DNA from: a virus
DNA length: 64,000 nt
Virus record (IMG/VR): IMGVR_UViG_3300050821_007696
Span: 1-64,000 of that record
Strand: one strand, 5' to 3'
Positions 14,699 through 22,704 of the stretch are shown piece by piece. A program made the translations under genes and the position numbers. The first letter of the stretch is position 1. Every line of letters begins with the position of its first letter. The notes under the pieces were generated by a model. It saw only the letters and a program-made list of their open reading frames with translations. It was not told where the DNA came from and made no database searches.

Positions 14699-14927
14699 CA
14701 TCGCCCGGGGGACCCTCGTCGGCGACTCGTCGATGCACGCGGGCAACACCGTCAGCGTCGTCCCGCCGTTCAGCCCGGCCGGCAGTGAGTCCGAGGCGAC
14801 CCAGGGCATCCCGTCGCACAGCCGTCCTGAGCCTGACCTCGGTCCTAACAACGACCGCCAGCTCAAAACGCTGATTGGCAGCAGCTCGTTCCACCCGACC
14901 GCCGTGACCTGGAAGAAGGTGCCGTAA
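14682..14927 (+). CDS. Small Ser/Pro-rich protein
   Basis: The 81-residue product has the strong ribosome site AGGAGGAG. It shares the segment IGSSSFHPTAVTWKKVP at its C-terminus and short motifs (HAGNTVS, GDSS) that suggest a surface or linker protein. It overlaps the neighbours on both sides. Confidence 0.55.
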   Translation: MQDLSDIARGTLVGDSSMHAGNTVSVVPPFSPAGSESEATQGIPSHSRPEPDLGPNNDRQLKTLIGSSSFHPTAVTWKKVP

Positions 14928-15208
14928 TGGCAGTAGGCAGCTGGGGGCCGGTCGAGCACCCCACAGGGCGCGGCGGCGAGCCGACCGGCGCCAAGGGCGG
15001 TGAGCCGACCCTGTCGACGCCGTCTTCGCACGAGGGCTCGCCGCGGCACGCGGTCAACTACAACGCCACCGACGGGCGGCACAACCGGGAATCCGGCCTC
15101 GCGCCGTGGGGCTCGATTGACCACTTTTCCGGTCCCACTTCCGACACCGACTTCGGCAGCACGACCGGCTCGTTCGAGGACGGCCCCGGCGTGTGGCGCC
15201 AGACCTAG
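14927..15208 (+). CDS. Small Gly-rich protein
   Basis: The product has 93 residues, starting at ATG 14927 within TAATG. It is Gly/Ser/His/Thr-rich (TGRGGEPTGAKGGEPT) and ends with GVWRQT. It is the last of the four low-complexity head genes. No function can be assigned. Confidence 0.55.
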   Translation: MAVGSWGPVEHPTGRGGEPTGAKGGEPTLSTPSSHEGSPRHAVNYNATDGRHNRESGLAPWGSIDHFSGPTSDTDFGSTTGSFEDGPGVWRQT

Positions 15209-15209
15209 C

Positions 15210-15596
15210 GTGAACAAGACCGCCCGGACGGCCGCCGTGTTCCTTACGGTGGCCGTCGCCGTTTCCGTGCTAGTCGCCTACTGGCCCAAGGTCATGCACT
15301 TCCTCGGGTGGGACGGGCAGACCAGCGACTATTACGCAGCCTGGTCGTCCAGTGTCCCGGCGCTGTTCACCCTGGTGGGCCTGTCGACGCTGATCACCGG
15401 CATGTGGGCGCATGTCAACTGCCATGAGGCGGGCTGCTGGCGGATCGGCAAGCACAAGGTCAGCGGCACGCCCTGGTGCGGTGTCCACCACGACCACGCC
15501 CGGCCCGAGCGGACGGAACGCGAGCTACTAGAGTCGATCGAGGCGAGTCTCGGGCAGCTGGTCGTGCTGCTGAAGACGCGCTCGGGCGACCTGTGA
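15210..15596 (+). CDS. Two-TM membrane protein with Cys/His loop
   Basis: From GTG 15210 the product has 128 residues. Two hydrophobic segments (about 9-25 and 48-66) are followed by a Cys/His cluster (NCHEAGCWRIGKHKVSGTPWCGVHHDH) that could bind metal, and a C-terminal amphipathic helix. It overlaps the potassium-channel gene by four bases, so the two membrane proteins are probably made together and may work together. Confidence 0.6.
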   Translation: MNKTARTAAVFLTVAVAVSVLVAYWPKVMHFLGWDGQTSDYYAAWSSSVPALFTLVGLSTLITGMWAHVNCHEAGCWRIGKHKVSGTPWCGVHHDHARPERTERELLESIEASLGQLVVLLKTRSGDL

Positions 15597-15961
15597 CCTG
15601 GCGGCGGGTTCATGACTTCCTGTGGCAGACGGCCTTGAACCTGCATCACCAGAAGGCTGTGCGGCTGCTCGGTATCGTTGTCGTCCTCGACGTAGCGGGC
15701 GGTGCGGTTTTCGGTGCGGTCGACCACTGCGGGCTGTGGAACGGCCTGTACTTCGGCGTCGTCACCGTGACCACCGTCGGGTACGGGGACGTCACCCCGC
15801 ACGGCTGGGCTGCCCATATAGTCGCCCTGGCCATCATGGTCCTGATCATTCCCACTTGGACGGCAGTGTTCTCGTTTTTCACCACCGGGCTGATGGCCGA
15901 GCACGTCGACGCCAAGACCGACAGGCAGACAGCCGAGCTGAAGGAGCAGATGCCGCTATGA
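15593..15961 (+). CDS. Two-TM potassium channel
   Basis: The start is GTG 15593, overlapping the previous stop, and the product has 122 residues. The first TM helix is at about 24-42. The pore helix and selectivity filter follow (about 51-68), containing TVTTVGYGD, the K+ channel signature at 58-66. TM2 is at about 74-100 and the tail is a short charged helix. This is the minimal Ion_trans_2 (KcsA/Kcv-like) architecture; four copies would form a K+ pore in the host membrane. Minimal K+ channels are known from algal viruses. Here one sits in a membrane-gene pair before the sugar operon. A role in depolarising the host at infection or lysis is inference. Confidence 0.85.
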   Translation: MTWRRVHDFLWQTALNLHHQKAVRLLGIVVVLDVAGGAVFGAVDHCGLWNGLYFGVVTVTTVGYGDVTPHGWAAHIVALAIMVLIIPTWTAVFSFFTTGLMAEHVDAKTDRQTAELKEQMPL

Positions 15962-16245
15962 CGCTGTCAGTTACCCGTGACCGCGCCCGGAAGACTGTCG
16001 TCATCCGCGCTGTTGCCGGGCCGGCCGTCTTCGAGATCGAGGAGCAGCCGGGTCACGCGCTCGCTTTCTGGCACGAGCTGAGCAAGGTAGTCGCCGCTCC
16101 GGATACTGAGGCGCGGGCTGAGGCCGGTTACAGCAGGTATGTGGCGCACTGCGGCGGGGTCTCCGTGCACGGCGAGCCGCTGCCCGCCTGGGGGCTGATG
16201 AACGAGGCCGTCCGCCAGCACTGGATTGCCGCCTTCACGGAGTAG
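15958..16245 (+). CDS. Hypothetical protein
   Basis: The 95-residue product starts at ATG 15958 inside the channel gene's stop. It has a beta-rich N-terminal half (LSVTRDRARKTVVIRAV) and a helical C-terminus. No family is recognised. Overlap places it in the same unit as the channel. Confidence 0.55.
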   Translation: MTLSVTRDRARKTVVIRAVAGPAVFEIEEQPGHALAFWHELSKVVAAPDTEARAEAGYSRYVAHCGGVSVHGEPLPAWGLMNEAVRQHWIAAFTE

Positions 16246-16247
16246 CT

Positions 16248-16457
16248 GTGAACACACGGAAGATGGCCCGCAAGCTCGCCGTGCACGGCAAGACCTGCGC
16301 CGCGGCACGCCGGGCTAACGGGAAGCTCGTCCCCTGCCCGTGCGGCACGTCACTCGGCTGGCTGTGCGGCTGCGGGCAGACCGTCATCCTGCGCGGCGGC
16401 GCGTGCGGCGAACTCCAGGCGAACGACGGGGCGCGCAACGGCCTCGTGACGTACTAA
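16248..16457 (+). CDS. Small Cys-rich basic protein
   Basis: The 69-residue product starts at GTG 16248, two bases after the previous stop. Cys residues in CAAARR, CPCG and LCGCG plus a basic N-terminus point to a zinc-binding mini-protein. It is the last gene before the tRNA-like gap. Confidence 0.5.
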   Translation: MNTRKMARKLAVHGKTCAAARRANGKLVPCPCGTSLGWLCGCGQTVILRGGACGELQANDGARNGLVTY

Positions 16458-16611
16458 CCTGGCGGGCAGGTTTGCAAGCACCCGGTCGCGCCGTTCGAGT
16501 CGGCAGGCTGCCCAGGAAGCCAGTGGCCCCTTCCGGGTGCGGCGGTTCGATTCCGCCGGCGCCGCCCCTCGACCTGGTGACGGGGACGGCGAGCTGGCTA
16601 TGCTGCCCTGC
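16458..16611 (+). other. Intergenic region with two T-arm-like hairpins
   Basis: GCCG/TTCGAGT/CGGC (about 16488-16503) and GGCGG/TTCGATT/CCGCC (16545-16561) are both shaped like tRNA T-arms. GGGCAG (about 16463-16468) can pair with CTGCCC just after the first. No complete cloverleaf or anticodon arm can be drawn, so this looks like remnants of one or two tRNA genes. The region ends in the TATGCT promoter of the next gene. Confidence 0.35.
16599..16604 (+). promoter_or_regulatory. -10 box TATGCT, leaderless-type promoter
   Basis: TATGCT lies seven bases before the ATG at 16612 and is likely the main promoter entering the sugar operon. Confidence 0.5.
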
Positions 16612-16758
16612 ATGGCAGATCAGTACTACGCACAGGTTTACCTCCGCGGCTGCGGCGAGATGATCGGTGTCAGGACCGAAGTTGACCTCGAAACCGATCC
16701 GGTGCTCGGCAAGATGACAATCTGGTTCATCAAGCCGGAAGACGAAGAGGCTGAGTGA
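16612..16758 (+). CDS. Small acidic hypothetical protein
   Basis: The product has 48 residues (MADQYYAQVYLRGCGEMIGV and onward), beta-rich with an acidic tail. It starts behind a leaderless-type promoter and overlaps the glycosyltransferase gene by GTGA. It may be a leader gene of the sugar operon; function is unknown. Confidence 0.5.
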   Translation: MADQYYAQVYLRGCGEMIGVRTEVDLETDPVLGKMTIWFIKPEDEEAE

Positions 16759-17825
16759 AGATCCTTGCATCGCACGACGGCGGCTCCGGTTGCGCCTGGT
16801 ACAGGATTTATGTTCCGCTGACCGCGGTGAACGCCCTGACCCCGGATGTCAGCGTCGCGTTTCGGTCCGGCGGCGCCAAGCTCATGCGGGACGCGCCGCC
16901 CGCGGTGAAGCTGACCGACGCGGACGACGTTGACGTGGTGGTCTCCCAGCGGGCCAGCGCGTACGAGGGCCTCGGCCTGTGGCGCCGGTGGGGCAGTACC
17001 CCGTGGCGGCGCACCGTGTACGAGAACGACGACGACGTCTTCTCCATCACCCGGGAGAACTCAGCCGCCTACGCTTCCTACAAGGAGGGGACTGACGTCC
17101 GCGAGGCGACGCTGCGCTACATCGCTACCGCCAACCTGGTGACCACCACCAGCCCGCACCTCGGTGACCGCTTCCGCGAGATGCTCGGCAACCGGGTCAC
17201 CGTGGAGGTGCTGCCCAACTACGTCCCCGGCTGGGTGCTAGATTTGCCCCGCGACCCGTTCGACCGGCGGCTCCGCATCGGCTGGGCCGGCGGTGCCTCC
17301 CATGCGCGCGACATTCACATGGCGGTACCGTCGGTCCGCCGACTCTTGAAACGGTTCCCGCAGTGGGACCTGTACCTCAACGGCGTCGACTACCGGGACA
17401 AGTTCAAGTGCCCGCCCGAGCGGTCATTCCACATCCCGTGGATACACGTCACCGACGACCCCGAGGTCTACTACCGCGCTATCGACTTCGACATCGGCAT
17501 CTGCCCGCTGCTGTCCACCCAGTTCAGCCGCTCCAAGAGCCATGTCAAGGCACTTGAGTACTTCAGCCGCGGCATCCCCGTCGTCGCGTCCGACGTCGAG
17601 CCGTACCGCCGGTTCATCGACCACGGCGTCAACGGGTTCCTCGCGAAGACGGACCACGAGTGGCTGCGGTACCTGTCCGAGCTGGCGGGCAGCACCGACC
17701 TGCGGCTGAAGATGGGGGCAGCTGCCAAGGAGAAAGCACGTGAGAACACTATCGAGGGCCACTATGGTGAGTGGGTTAACGCGTACCGTATGTTGTTCCC
17801 GGTGGGATGGGAGTACAAAGGCTGA
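16755..17825 (+). CDS. GT4-type glycosyltransferase
   Basis: The product has 356 residues from GTG 16755. The C-terminal half has the GT-B/GT4 pattern: a phosphate-binding GWAGGASHARD block (about 175-185), then SKSHVKALEYFSRGIPVVASDVEPYRRFIDHGVNGFL (about 255-292), where the Glu of ALEYFS contacts the sugar nucleotide. The N-terminus is a Rossmann-like domain starting MKILASHDGGSG. Such enzymes transfer a sugar from a nucleotide donor to a glycan or protein. It heads a run of co-oriented, overlapping sugar genes. Confidence 0.8.
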   Translation: MKILASHDGGSGCAWYRIYVPLTAVNALTPDVSVAFRSGGAKLMRDAPPAVKLTDADDVDVVVSQRASAYEGLGLWRRWGSTPWRRTVYENDDDVFSITRENSAAYASYKEGTDVREATLRYIATANLVTTTSPHLGDRFREMLGNRVTVEVLPNYVPGWVLDLPRDPFDRRLRIGWAGGASHARDIHMAVPSVRRLLKRFPQWDLYLNGVDYRDKFKCPPERSFHIPWIHVTDDPEVYYRAIDFDIGICPLLSTQFSRSKSHVKALEYFSRGIPVVASDVEPYRRFIDHGVNGFLAKTDHEWLRYLSELAGSTDLRLKMGAAAKEKARENTIEGHYGEWVNAYRMLFPVGWEYKG

Positions 17826-18235
17826 TGGCGTCCTGGACTCAGGTTACCCCCGGGTCGGCGTACGTGCAGAACGCGCTGCCGTCATGCCGTAACCAGGGGT
17901 GCCAGGCTCCCGAGCTAGCGGCGCTTGCACGGCACATATCCGATGAAGCGCACAAGACCCTAGAGATGCTGAGCAGGAAAGAGGGGCAGATGGAGCCGAC
18001 GAAGGCGCTGTGGTGCGAGCAGGGCGGGCACTCCTTCAGCGAGAAGGACCCTGACCTCCAGGTGCTCACGATCCAGGGGAAGGACAAGGAGGGCAAGCCG
18101 ATGTCTGAGTCGCGCACTATCTGTGGCCCCTGCGCGGCAAAGACCAAGGTGAACCTCGGCAGCGCCCGGAATGCCCCGGTTACCGAGCTTCCCCCTGGGG
18201 AGGATGTAAAGTCTCGCTTATGCGATACCTGGTGA
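17825..18235 (+). CDS. Cys-containing hypothetical protein
   Basis: From ATG 17825, overlapping the stop of the glycosyltransferase gene, it encodes 136 residues. Cys/His ligands are spread through it (SCRNQGCQAP, CEQGGHSF, CGPCAAK), suggesting one zinc site. A helix (about 30-55) lies between. The gene's tail overlaps the promoter and start of the epimerase gene by 16 bases. Function is unknown. Confidence 0.5.
   Translation: MASWTQVTPGSAYVQNALPSCRNQGCQAPELAALARHISDEAHKTLEMLSRKEGQMEPTKALWCEQGGHSFSEKDPDLQVLTIQGKDKEGKPMSESRTICGPCAAKTKVNLGSARNAPVTELPPGEDVKSRLCDTW
18207..18212 (+). promoter_or_regulatory. -10 box TAAAGT, leaderless-type promoter
   Basis: TAAAGT lies inside the end of the previous gene, seven bases before the ATG at 18220. 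It gives the epimerase and downstream genes their own possible leaderless transcript. Confidence 0.45.
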
Positions 18236-19191
18236 CCGGCGGCGCCGGCTTCCTCGGCAGTAACCTCGTTCGCCGCCTCGTTGCCAGCGGCCATGAGGTC
18301 TGCGTTCTCGACGACCTGTCCCGCGGCAGGCGGTCACGCCTCGACGGGGTGAACTGCGAGCTTGTCTACGGTGACGTCCGCAGCCCCGAAGCGGTCGCCG
18401 TCGCGATGCAGGGCTGCAACGCCGTCGTGCACATGGCCTACCTCCAGGGCACCCAGACGTTCTACGCCGAGCCCCGCCAGGTCCTCGACGTCGCCGTGCG
18501 CGGCATGCTGACCGTGCTCGACGCGTGCCAGGCAACCGGCTGCGCGGACATGCTGCTGGTCTCCTCGTCTGAGGCGTACCAGGTCGCGTCCGTCGTGCCC
18601 ACCCCGGAGACCATCCCGCTGACCGTCCCCGACGTGCTCAACCCCCGCTACTCCTACGGCGGCGGCAAGATCGCCTGCGAGCTGATGGCCCTGGCCTGGC
18701 AGCGGACTGGCGTCCTCGACCGCCTCGTCATCGCCCGGCCGCACAACATCTACGGCCCCGATATGGGCTGGGAGCACGTCATCCCCGAGTTCTGCGAGCG
18801 GATGACCAAGCTCGACCGCGAGCACCCCGAGGGGCTTATCCCGTTCCCCATCCAGGGCACCGGGCTGGAAACCCGGTCGTTCTGCTTCATCGACGACTGC
18901 ATCGACCAGCTTGAGGTCCTTACCCGGCCGGGTACCGAGGGCGGTGTCTATCACGTCGGCACCATGGACGAGTGGCGCATCGAGGACGTCGCCGGGCTGA
19001 CCGCCTGGAACTACGGCCGGGAGATCAAGCTCATGCCCGGCAAGCTCCCCCAGGGGTCGCCGCCCCGCCGCCTGCCCGACACGGCGAAGATTAACCGGGA
19101 ACTGTTCCGCACCCGGCCGCATGTTGAGCAGGTGCCGTTCCGCGAGGGCCTCGCCAAGACGGTTGAGTGGTACCGCGCCAATGAGCGGTGA
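18220..19191 (+). CDS. NAD-dependent sugar epimerase/dehydratase (extended SDR)
   Basis: The 323-residue product has the Rossmann motif TGGAGFLG (6-13), the acidic ribose-binding DDLS (31-34), SSSEAY (115-120) and catalytic YGGGK (Tyr146, Lys150). HNIYGP follows, as in GalE/RmlB-like enzymes. These act on nucleotide-bound sugars. Whether this one epimerises, dehydrates or reduces cannot be told. The next genes are a sugar C-methyltransferase and a sugar cupin, which together suggest tailoring of a keto-deoxysugar nucleotide drawn from the host. It overlaps the next gene by 11 bases. Confidence 0.82.
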   Translation: MRYLVTGGAGFLGSNLVRRLVASGHEVCVLDDLSRGRRSRLDGVNCELVYGDVRSPEAVAVAMQGCNAVVHMAYLQGTQTFYAEPRQVLDVAVRGMLTVLDACQATGCADMLLVSSSEAYQVASVVPTPETIPLTVPDVLNPRYSYGGGKIACELMALAWQRTGVLDRLVIARPHNIYGPDMGWEHVIPEFCERMTKLDREHPEGLIPFPIQGTGLETRSFCFIDDCIDQLEVLTRPGTEGGVYHVGTMDEWRIEDVAGLTAWNYGREIKLMPGKLPQGSPPRRLPDTAKINRELFRTRPHVEQVPFREGLAKTVEWYRANER

Positions 19192-20335
19192 CGTCAAGGA
19201 GTGCGGCGGCTGCGGTTCTGTCTTCCTGGCCTTGCTGTTCGACATGGGCACACAGCCGCTCGCCGAAGGCGGTTCCGCTTCCAGTTACCCGCTCAAGCTA
19301 CTCCGCTGTGATAACTGCGGCCTCGTCCAGCTGTCCTATGTCGTTGACCCGGAGACCGTGTTCCGGCCCGCGCACCCGTACACGACCGGGAACTCGCGGG
19401 TGCTGCGGGAGCACTACAGGTGCCTTGCCCGTCATCTTCAGTACAACCTGCTGGTCGAGGACCTGGTTGTCGATATCGGTGCTAACGACGGCACCCTGCT
19501 CAATTTCTTCGGGCCGGCGCTCCGGCGCGTTGCGGTCGAACCGACGGACCAGGGCAGGAAGATTCCCGAGGGCATCAGCTGGGAGAAGGGTTTCTTCACC
19601 CCGGGCCTTGCCCGCGGCATGCGCGATGGATACGGCCAGGCCAAGGTCATCACCGCCTGCAACGTCCTCGCGCACGCGCCTGATATCCATGGCTTCCTCG
19701 ACGGCGTGCACACTCTGCTCGACGATGACGGGGTGTTCGTCACCGAGAACCATGATCTCGCCAGCATCACCGAGGGCCTTCAGATCGACACGGTTTACCA
19801 CGAGCACCTGCGCTACTACACCCCCGGTACGCTGTGCCGCCTGCTGGAACAGCACGGCCTGCGGGTCACCGGCACCGAGCAGACCCCGGTGCACGGCGGG
19901 TCGTTCCGGGTGACCGCGCGCAGGGCACGGGACGGCTTCCCCGGCCGGGCCAGGGCCGCGGCGACCGCGCTGCGCGCCATGCTGTGGCAGCTGAAAGACA
20001 AGCACCAGGCCGTCTACGGTATCGGCGCCACTACCCGGGCGACCCCGCTGATCCACTACGCCGGCATCAAGGACTTCATCGACTGCGTCTGCGAACGGGC
20101 AGGCAGCGACAAGATCGGCACGCACATCCCCGGCACCGCGATCGAAGTGGTCGACGAGGAACGGCTCATTGCCGACCAGCCCCCCTACGCGCTCGTCCTG
20201 TCCTGGCACATCGCCGGCGACATCCTGCCGAAGCTCCGCGAGCGCGGGTACAAGGGCCAGTTCATCGTCCCGCTGCCCGAGCCGAGGGTAGTCAGCGCCG
20301 CCGACGCGTTCAGGGAAAGGCCCTACCGTGACTGA
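19181..20335 (+). CDS. Nucleotide-sugar C-methyltransferase (NovU/TylC3-like)
   Basis: The start is ATG 19181 and the product has 384 residues. The N-terminal zinc module has Cys8, Cys11, Cys43 and Cys46. The SAM-binding motif VVDIGANDG is at 96-104. A block with ENHDLASI and TVYHEHLRYYTP (about 185-210) and a C-terminal nucleotide-fold domain (YGIGATTRATPLIHYAG) complete the three-domain plan of TDP-hexose C-methyltransferases. These enzymes add a branched methyl to a keto-sugar. Gene order with the SDR and the cupin fits one pathway. Confidence in class is high, in substrate low. Confidence 0.8.
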   Translation: MSGDVKECGGCGSVFLALLFDMGTQPLAEGGSASSYPLKLLRCDNCGLVQLSYVVDPETVFRPAHPYTTGNSRVLREHYRCLARHLQYNLLVEDLVVDIGANDGTLLNFFGPALRRVAVEPTDQGRKIPEGISWEKGFFTPGLARGMRDGYGQAKVITACNVLAHAPDIHGFLDGVHTLLDDDGVFVTENHDLASITEGLQIDTVYHEHLRYYTPGTLCRLLEQHGLRVTGTEQTPVHGGSFRVTARRARDGFPGRARAAATALRAMLWQLKDKHQAVYGIGATTRATPLIHYAGIKDFIDCVCERAGSDKIGTHIPGTAIEVVDEERLIADQPPYALVLSWHIAGDILPKLRERGYKGQFIVPLPEPRVVSAADAFRERPYRD

Positions 20336-20693
20336 CCGCTTCGAGGACGACCGCGGCGTCATCCAGGACCTGCTGAACGACAGCGTCGACAGCATCACCT
20401 ACATCTTCACCCGGCGCGGTGCCGTCCGCGGCAACCACACGCACAACGAGACCACCCAGTGGACCTACGTCATCCAGGGCAGGCTGCTGATGGCGTCCCG
20501 CGTCCCGGGCGGCGTGGTGCTCACCCGGGAACACGGACCCGGCGAGCTGGTCACCGACAGACCCGGCGTCGCGCACGCCTGGGAGGCGCTGGAGGACACC
20601 GAGGTCCTGGTGTTCACCCAAGGGCCGCGGTCGGGAGCGAATTACGAGGACGACGTGCAGCGGCTGCCGCCCGGGGAAAGGCTGATCGGATGA
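20328..20693 (+). CDS. Sugar-nucleotide cupin (WxcM/FdtA-like)
   Basis: The product has 121 residues from GTG 20328. It is a single cupin with RGNHTHNETTQWTYVIQGRLL as metal/active-site block and DRPGVAHAWEA as the second His motif. Proteins of this size and pattern isomerise or epimerise dTDP-keto-deoxyhexoses. It overlaps both neighbours by a few bases, in line with a shared pathway with the SDR and C-methyltransferase. Confidence 0.65.
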   Translation: MTDRFEDDRGVIQDLLNDSVDSITYIFTRRGAVRGNHTHNETTQWTYVIQGRLLMASRVPGGVVLTREHGPGELVTDRPGVAHAWEALEDTEVLVFTQGPRSGANYEDDVQRLPPGERLIG

Positions 20694-21325
20694 TGTCCAC
20701 TTGGCAGGTCCTGATCACCTCGATCCCGCACCGGCACGAGAAGCTGCTGCGGCTCCTTGCCGAGTTCGACCGGCAGCTGCCCCGGACCGGGGTCGGCGTG
20801 CTGCTGTACCGTGACGACCTCGAACTCTGCTACGGCGGCAAGACCCAGGCGCTGATTGAAGCGTCAACCGCTGATTACGTCTGCTGCGCCGACGATGACG
20901 ACATGATCGCCCCGGACTACGTCGAGAAGATCGCTACCGCCCTGGAAGACTTGCCGCAGTACGTCGGCTTCCGGGTCAGGTGGACGCAGAACACCGTTCC
21001 GCAGAAGCCCGTCATCCACTCCCTCGCCTGCGGCGGCTGGCAGGACACCTCCGGCCGTCTGGAACGGGACATTGCCCAGTTCAACCCGATCCGCCGTGAC
21101 ATCGCCCTGCTCGGCACCTGGGAAGGCGGCTGGGAAGCCGAGCGCCGCTGGGGGAACCAGGTCCGGGCTACCGGGGTGCTGCGGTACGAGACCTTCATCG
21201 ACGAGGAGCTGTACTACTACCAGGAATCCACCGGCGACTCCTTCAAGAGCGACCGCCGTCCCCTCGGGCACATGCCGGAACTGCCGGACTACCCGTGGCT
21301 CAGGCAGATAGGACCCTACGCGTGA
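20690..21325 (+). CDS. GT2-type glycosyltransferase
   Basis: ATG codons at 20690 and 20693 are both possible starts; the first overlaps the previous stop. The roughly 210-residue product has the DDDD metal-binding motif in YVCCADDDDMIAPDYV (about residues 60-75) and an N-terminal LITSIPHRHEKLLRLL strand-helix typical of GT-A enzymes. It is shorter than full GT2 enzymes and lacks membrane segments, so it is likely a cytoplasmic transferase. Confidence 0.7.
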   Translation: MMSTWQVLITSIPHRHEKLLRLLAEFDRQLPRTGVGVLLYRDDLELCYGGKTQALIEASTADYVCCADDDDMIAPDYVEKIATALEDLPQYVGFRVRWTQNTVPQKPVIHSLACGGWQDTSGRLERDIAQFNPIRRDIALLGTWEGGWEAERRWGNQVRATGVLRYETFIDEELYYYQESTGDSFKSDRRPLGHMPELPDYPWLRQIGPYA

Positions 21326-21945
21326 TCATCCCCGGCGAACCGGGCCTAGCTGCTGCCTACACCGATGAGCAGCCTGTCCGCGATGCCTACTGGCATCCGG
21401 CACCCGGAGACACCGTCATCGACATCGGCGCGGCGGTCGGCAGCTACACGGTCCCTGCGCTGCTAGCCGGCGCTCGCGTGATCGCCGTCGACCCGGACCG
21501 GGGCGCTACGGCCAAGCTAGAGCGCGTGGCTGCTGCGAATGGCCTGACAGACTTCACGGTCCTCAATGCTGCTGTGTTCGACAGCCCGGGTTACCCGGCG
21601 GACATGCGCGCGGCTCTAGAGGCGTCAGAGTACCCGTACCTGATCCCGCGGCCGGATGTCCTGTGGGCCACACTAGACGAGATCGCTGAGGGCCTGGACA
21701 AGGTAGACCTGATCAAGATCGACGTAGAGGGTGCTGAACTAGGGGTCTTGCGCAGCGGCCCGCGGGTCCTGAACGCATTGCGCCCCCGGCTGTTGATCGA
21801 AGACCATACCGAGGTCTACCCGTACGTAGCCCAGATAGACAGCCGTCGCCTGTGCACCGAGCTGCTCGTGGAAGCGGGCTACACCGTGACGGAAGTGCCC
21901 TGGGGACCGCCCCCGCGCACCTACCTGGTGTGTAGGCCGAACTGA
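21322..21945 (+). CDS. FkbM-family methyltransferase
   Basis: The start is GTG 21322, overlapping the previous stop, and the product has 207 residues. The SAM-binding motif TVIDIGAAVGSYT (about 34-46) and the FkbM hallmark VDLIKIDVEGAELGVL (about 127-142) are present, with the IEDH block after them. FkbM enzymes O-methylate sugars and related hydroxyls. Codon use has more A- and T-ending codons (CTA, GTA) than its neighbours, which may mean recent acquisition. It fits sugar tailoring in this operon. Confidence 0.82.
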   Translation: MIIPGEPGLAAAYTDEQPVRDAYWHPAPGDTVIDIGAAVGSYTVPALLAGARVIAVDPDRGATAKLERVAAANGLTDFTVLNAAVFDSPGYPADMRAALEASEYPYLIPRPDVLWATLDEIAEGLDKVDLIKIDVEGAELGVLRSGPRVLNALRPRLLIEDHTEVYPYVAQIDSRRLCTELLVEAGYTVTEVPWGPPPRTYLVCRPN

Positions 21946-21954
21946 AGGAGAAGA

Positions 21955-22704
21955 GTGAGAGACCTGATGCTTGCCGTGCCCAGCCGCGGCCGTCCGCAGA
22001 ACATCGCCCGGCTGATGTCCACGATGAAGGCGACGTGCGAGATGAAGACAGACCTAGCCGTCGGGCTAGACGAGGACGATCCGGCGCTGCCGGATTACCG
22101 CAGCGTAATGGAAACGAGCCAGCGCCCTGACATCGTCTCCTGGGAAATCCGGAACGACCTGCGTAAAGTCACCGCCTGGACGAACCACCTGGTTAGCTGG
22201 AAAACCTACGACTACCGGGCTTTCGGGCAGGTCGGCGACGACAACGTGTTCAGTACCCCCGGCTGGGATACGCAGATCATGGACGCGCTGGAGAAGACGC
22301 CGTTCGCGTTCGGCAACGACCAGTACCCCTCGCGGGCGCCCGGCACTCTGTCCTGCCACGTCTTCATGCGCGCCGAGGTCGTCAAGGCGCTCGGGTACTT
22401 CGGGCCGCCGTCGATCGCGCACATGTACGTGGACGTCGCCTGGTACGCCTGGGGCACCGCCTGCGGCATCACCTACCTGCACGACGTGCTGATCCCGCAC
22501 CTGCACTACACCTCCGGCGGCGCCCCGCACGACGCCACCTACCAGAGTTCCTATTCCGGCACCGGCGAGGACCTGCGCGCCTGGCACGCCTACTGCCGCG
22601 ACGGCAGCCTCAACGCCGATATCCGCAAGCTCGGCGGCACCGAGTTCAGCCCGCTCGCGCTCGCGCAGTTCAACAGCGACCTGTTCGTCCCGGAGGTCTG
22701 GTGA
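21955..22704 (+). CDS. Phage-type glycosyltransferase (GT-A fold)
   Basis: The 249-residue product starts at GTG 21955 with ribosome site GAAGGAGAAG. The N-terminus AVPSRGRPQNIARLM and the central GQVGDDNVFSTPGWD, whose GDDN acts as metal motif, match the small GT-A proteins often found in actinophages. C-terminal His residues (PHLHYTSGGAPHD) may complete the site. The acceptor is unknown. Confidence 0.7.
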   Translation: MRDLMLAVPSRGRPQNIARLMSTMKATCEMKTDLAVGLDEDDPALPDYRSVMETSQRPDIVSWEIRNDLRKVTAWTNHLVSWKTYDYRAFGQVGDDNVFSTPGWDTQIMDALEKTPFAFGNDQYPSRAPGTLSCHVFMRAEVVKALGYFGPPSIAHMYVDVAWYAWGTACGITYLHDVLIPHLHYTSGGAPHDATYQSSYSGTGEDLRAWHAYCRDGSLNADIRKLGGTEFSPLALAQFNSDLFVPEVW

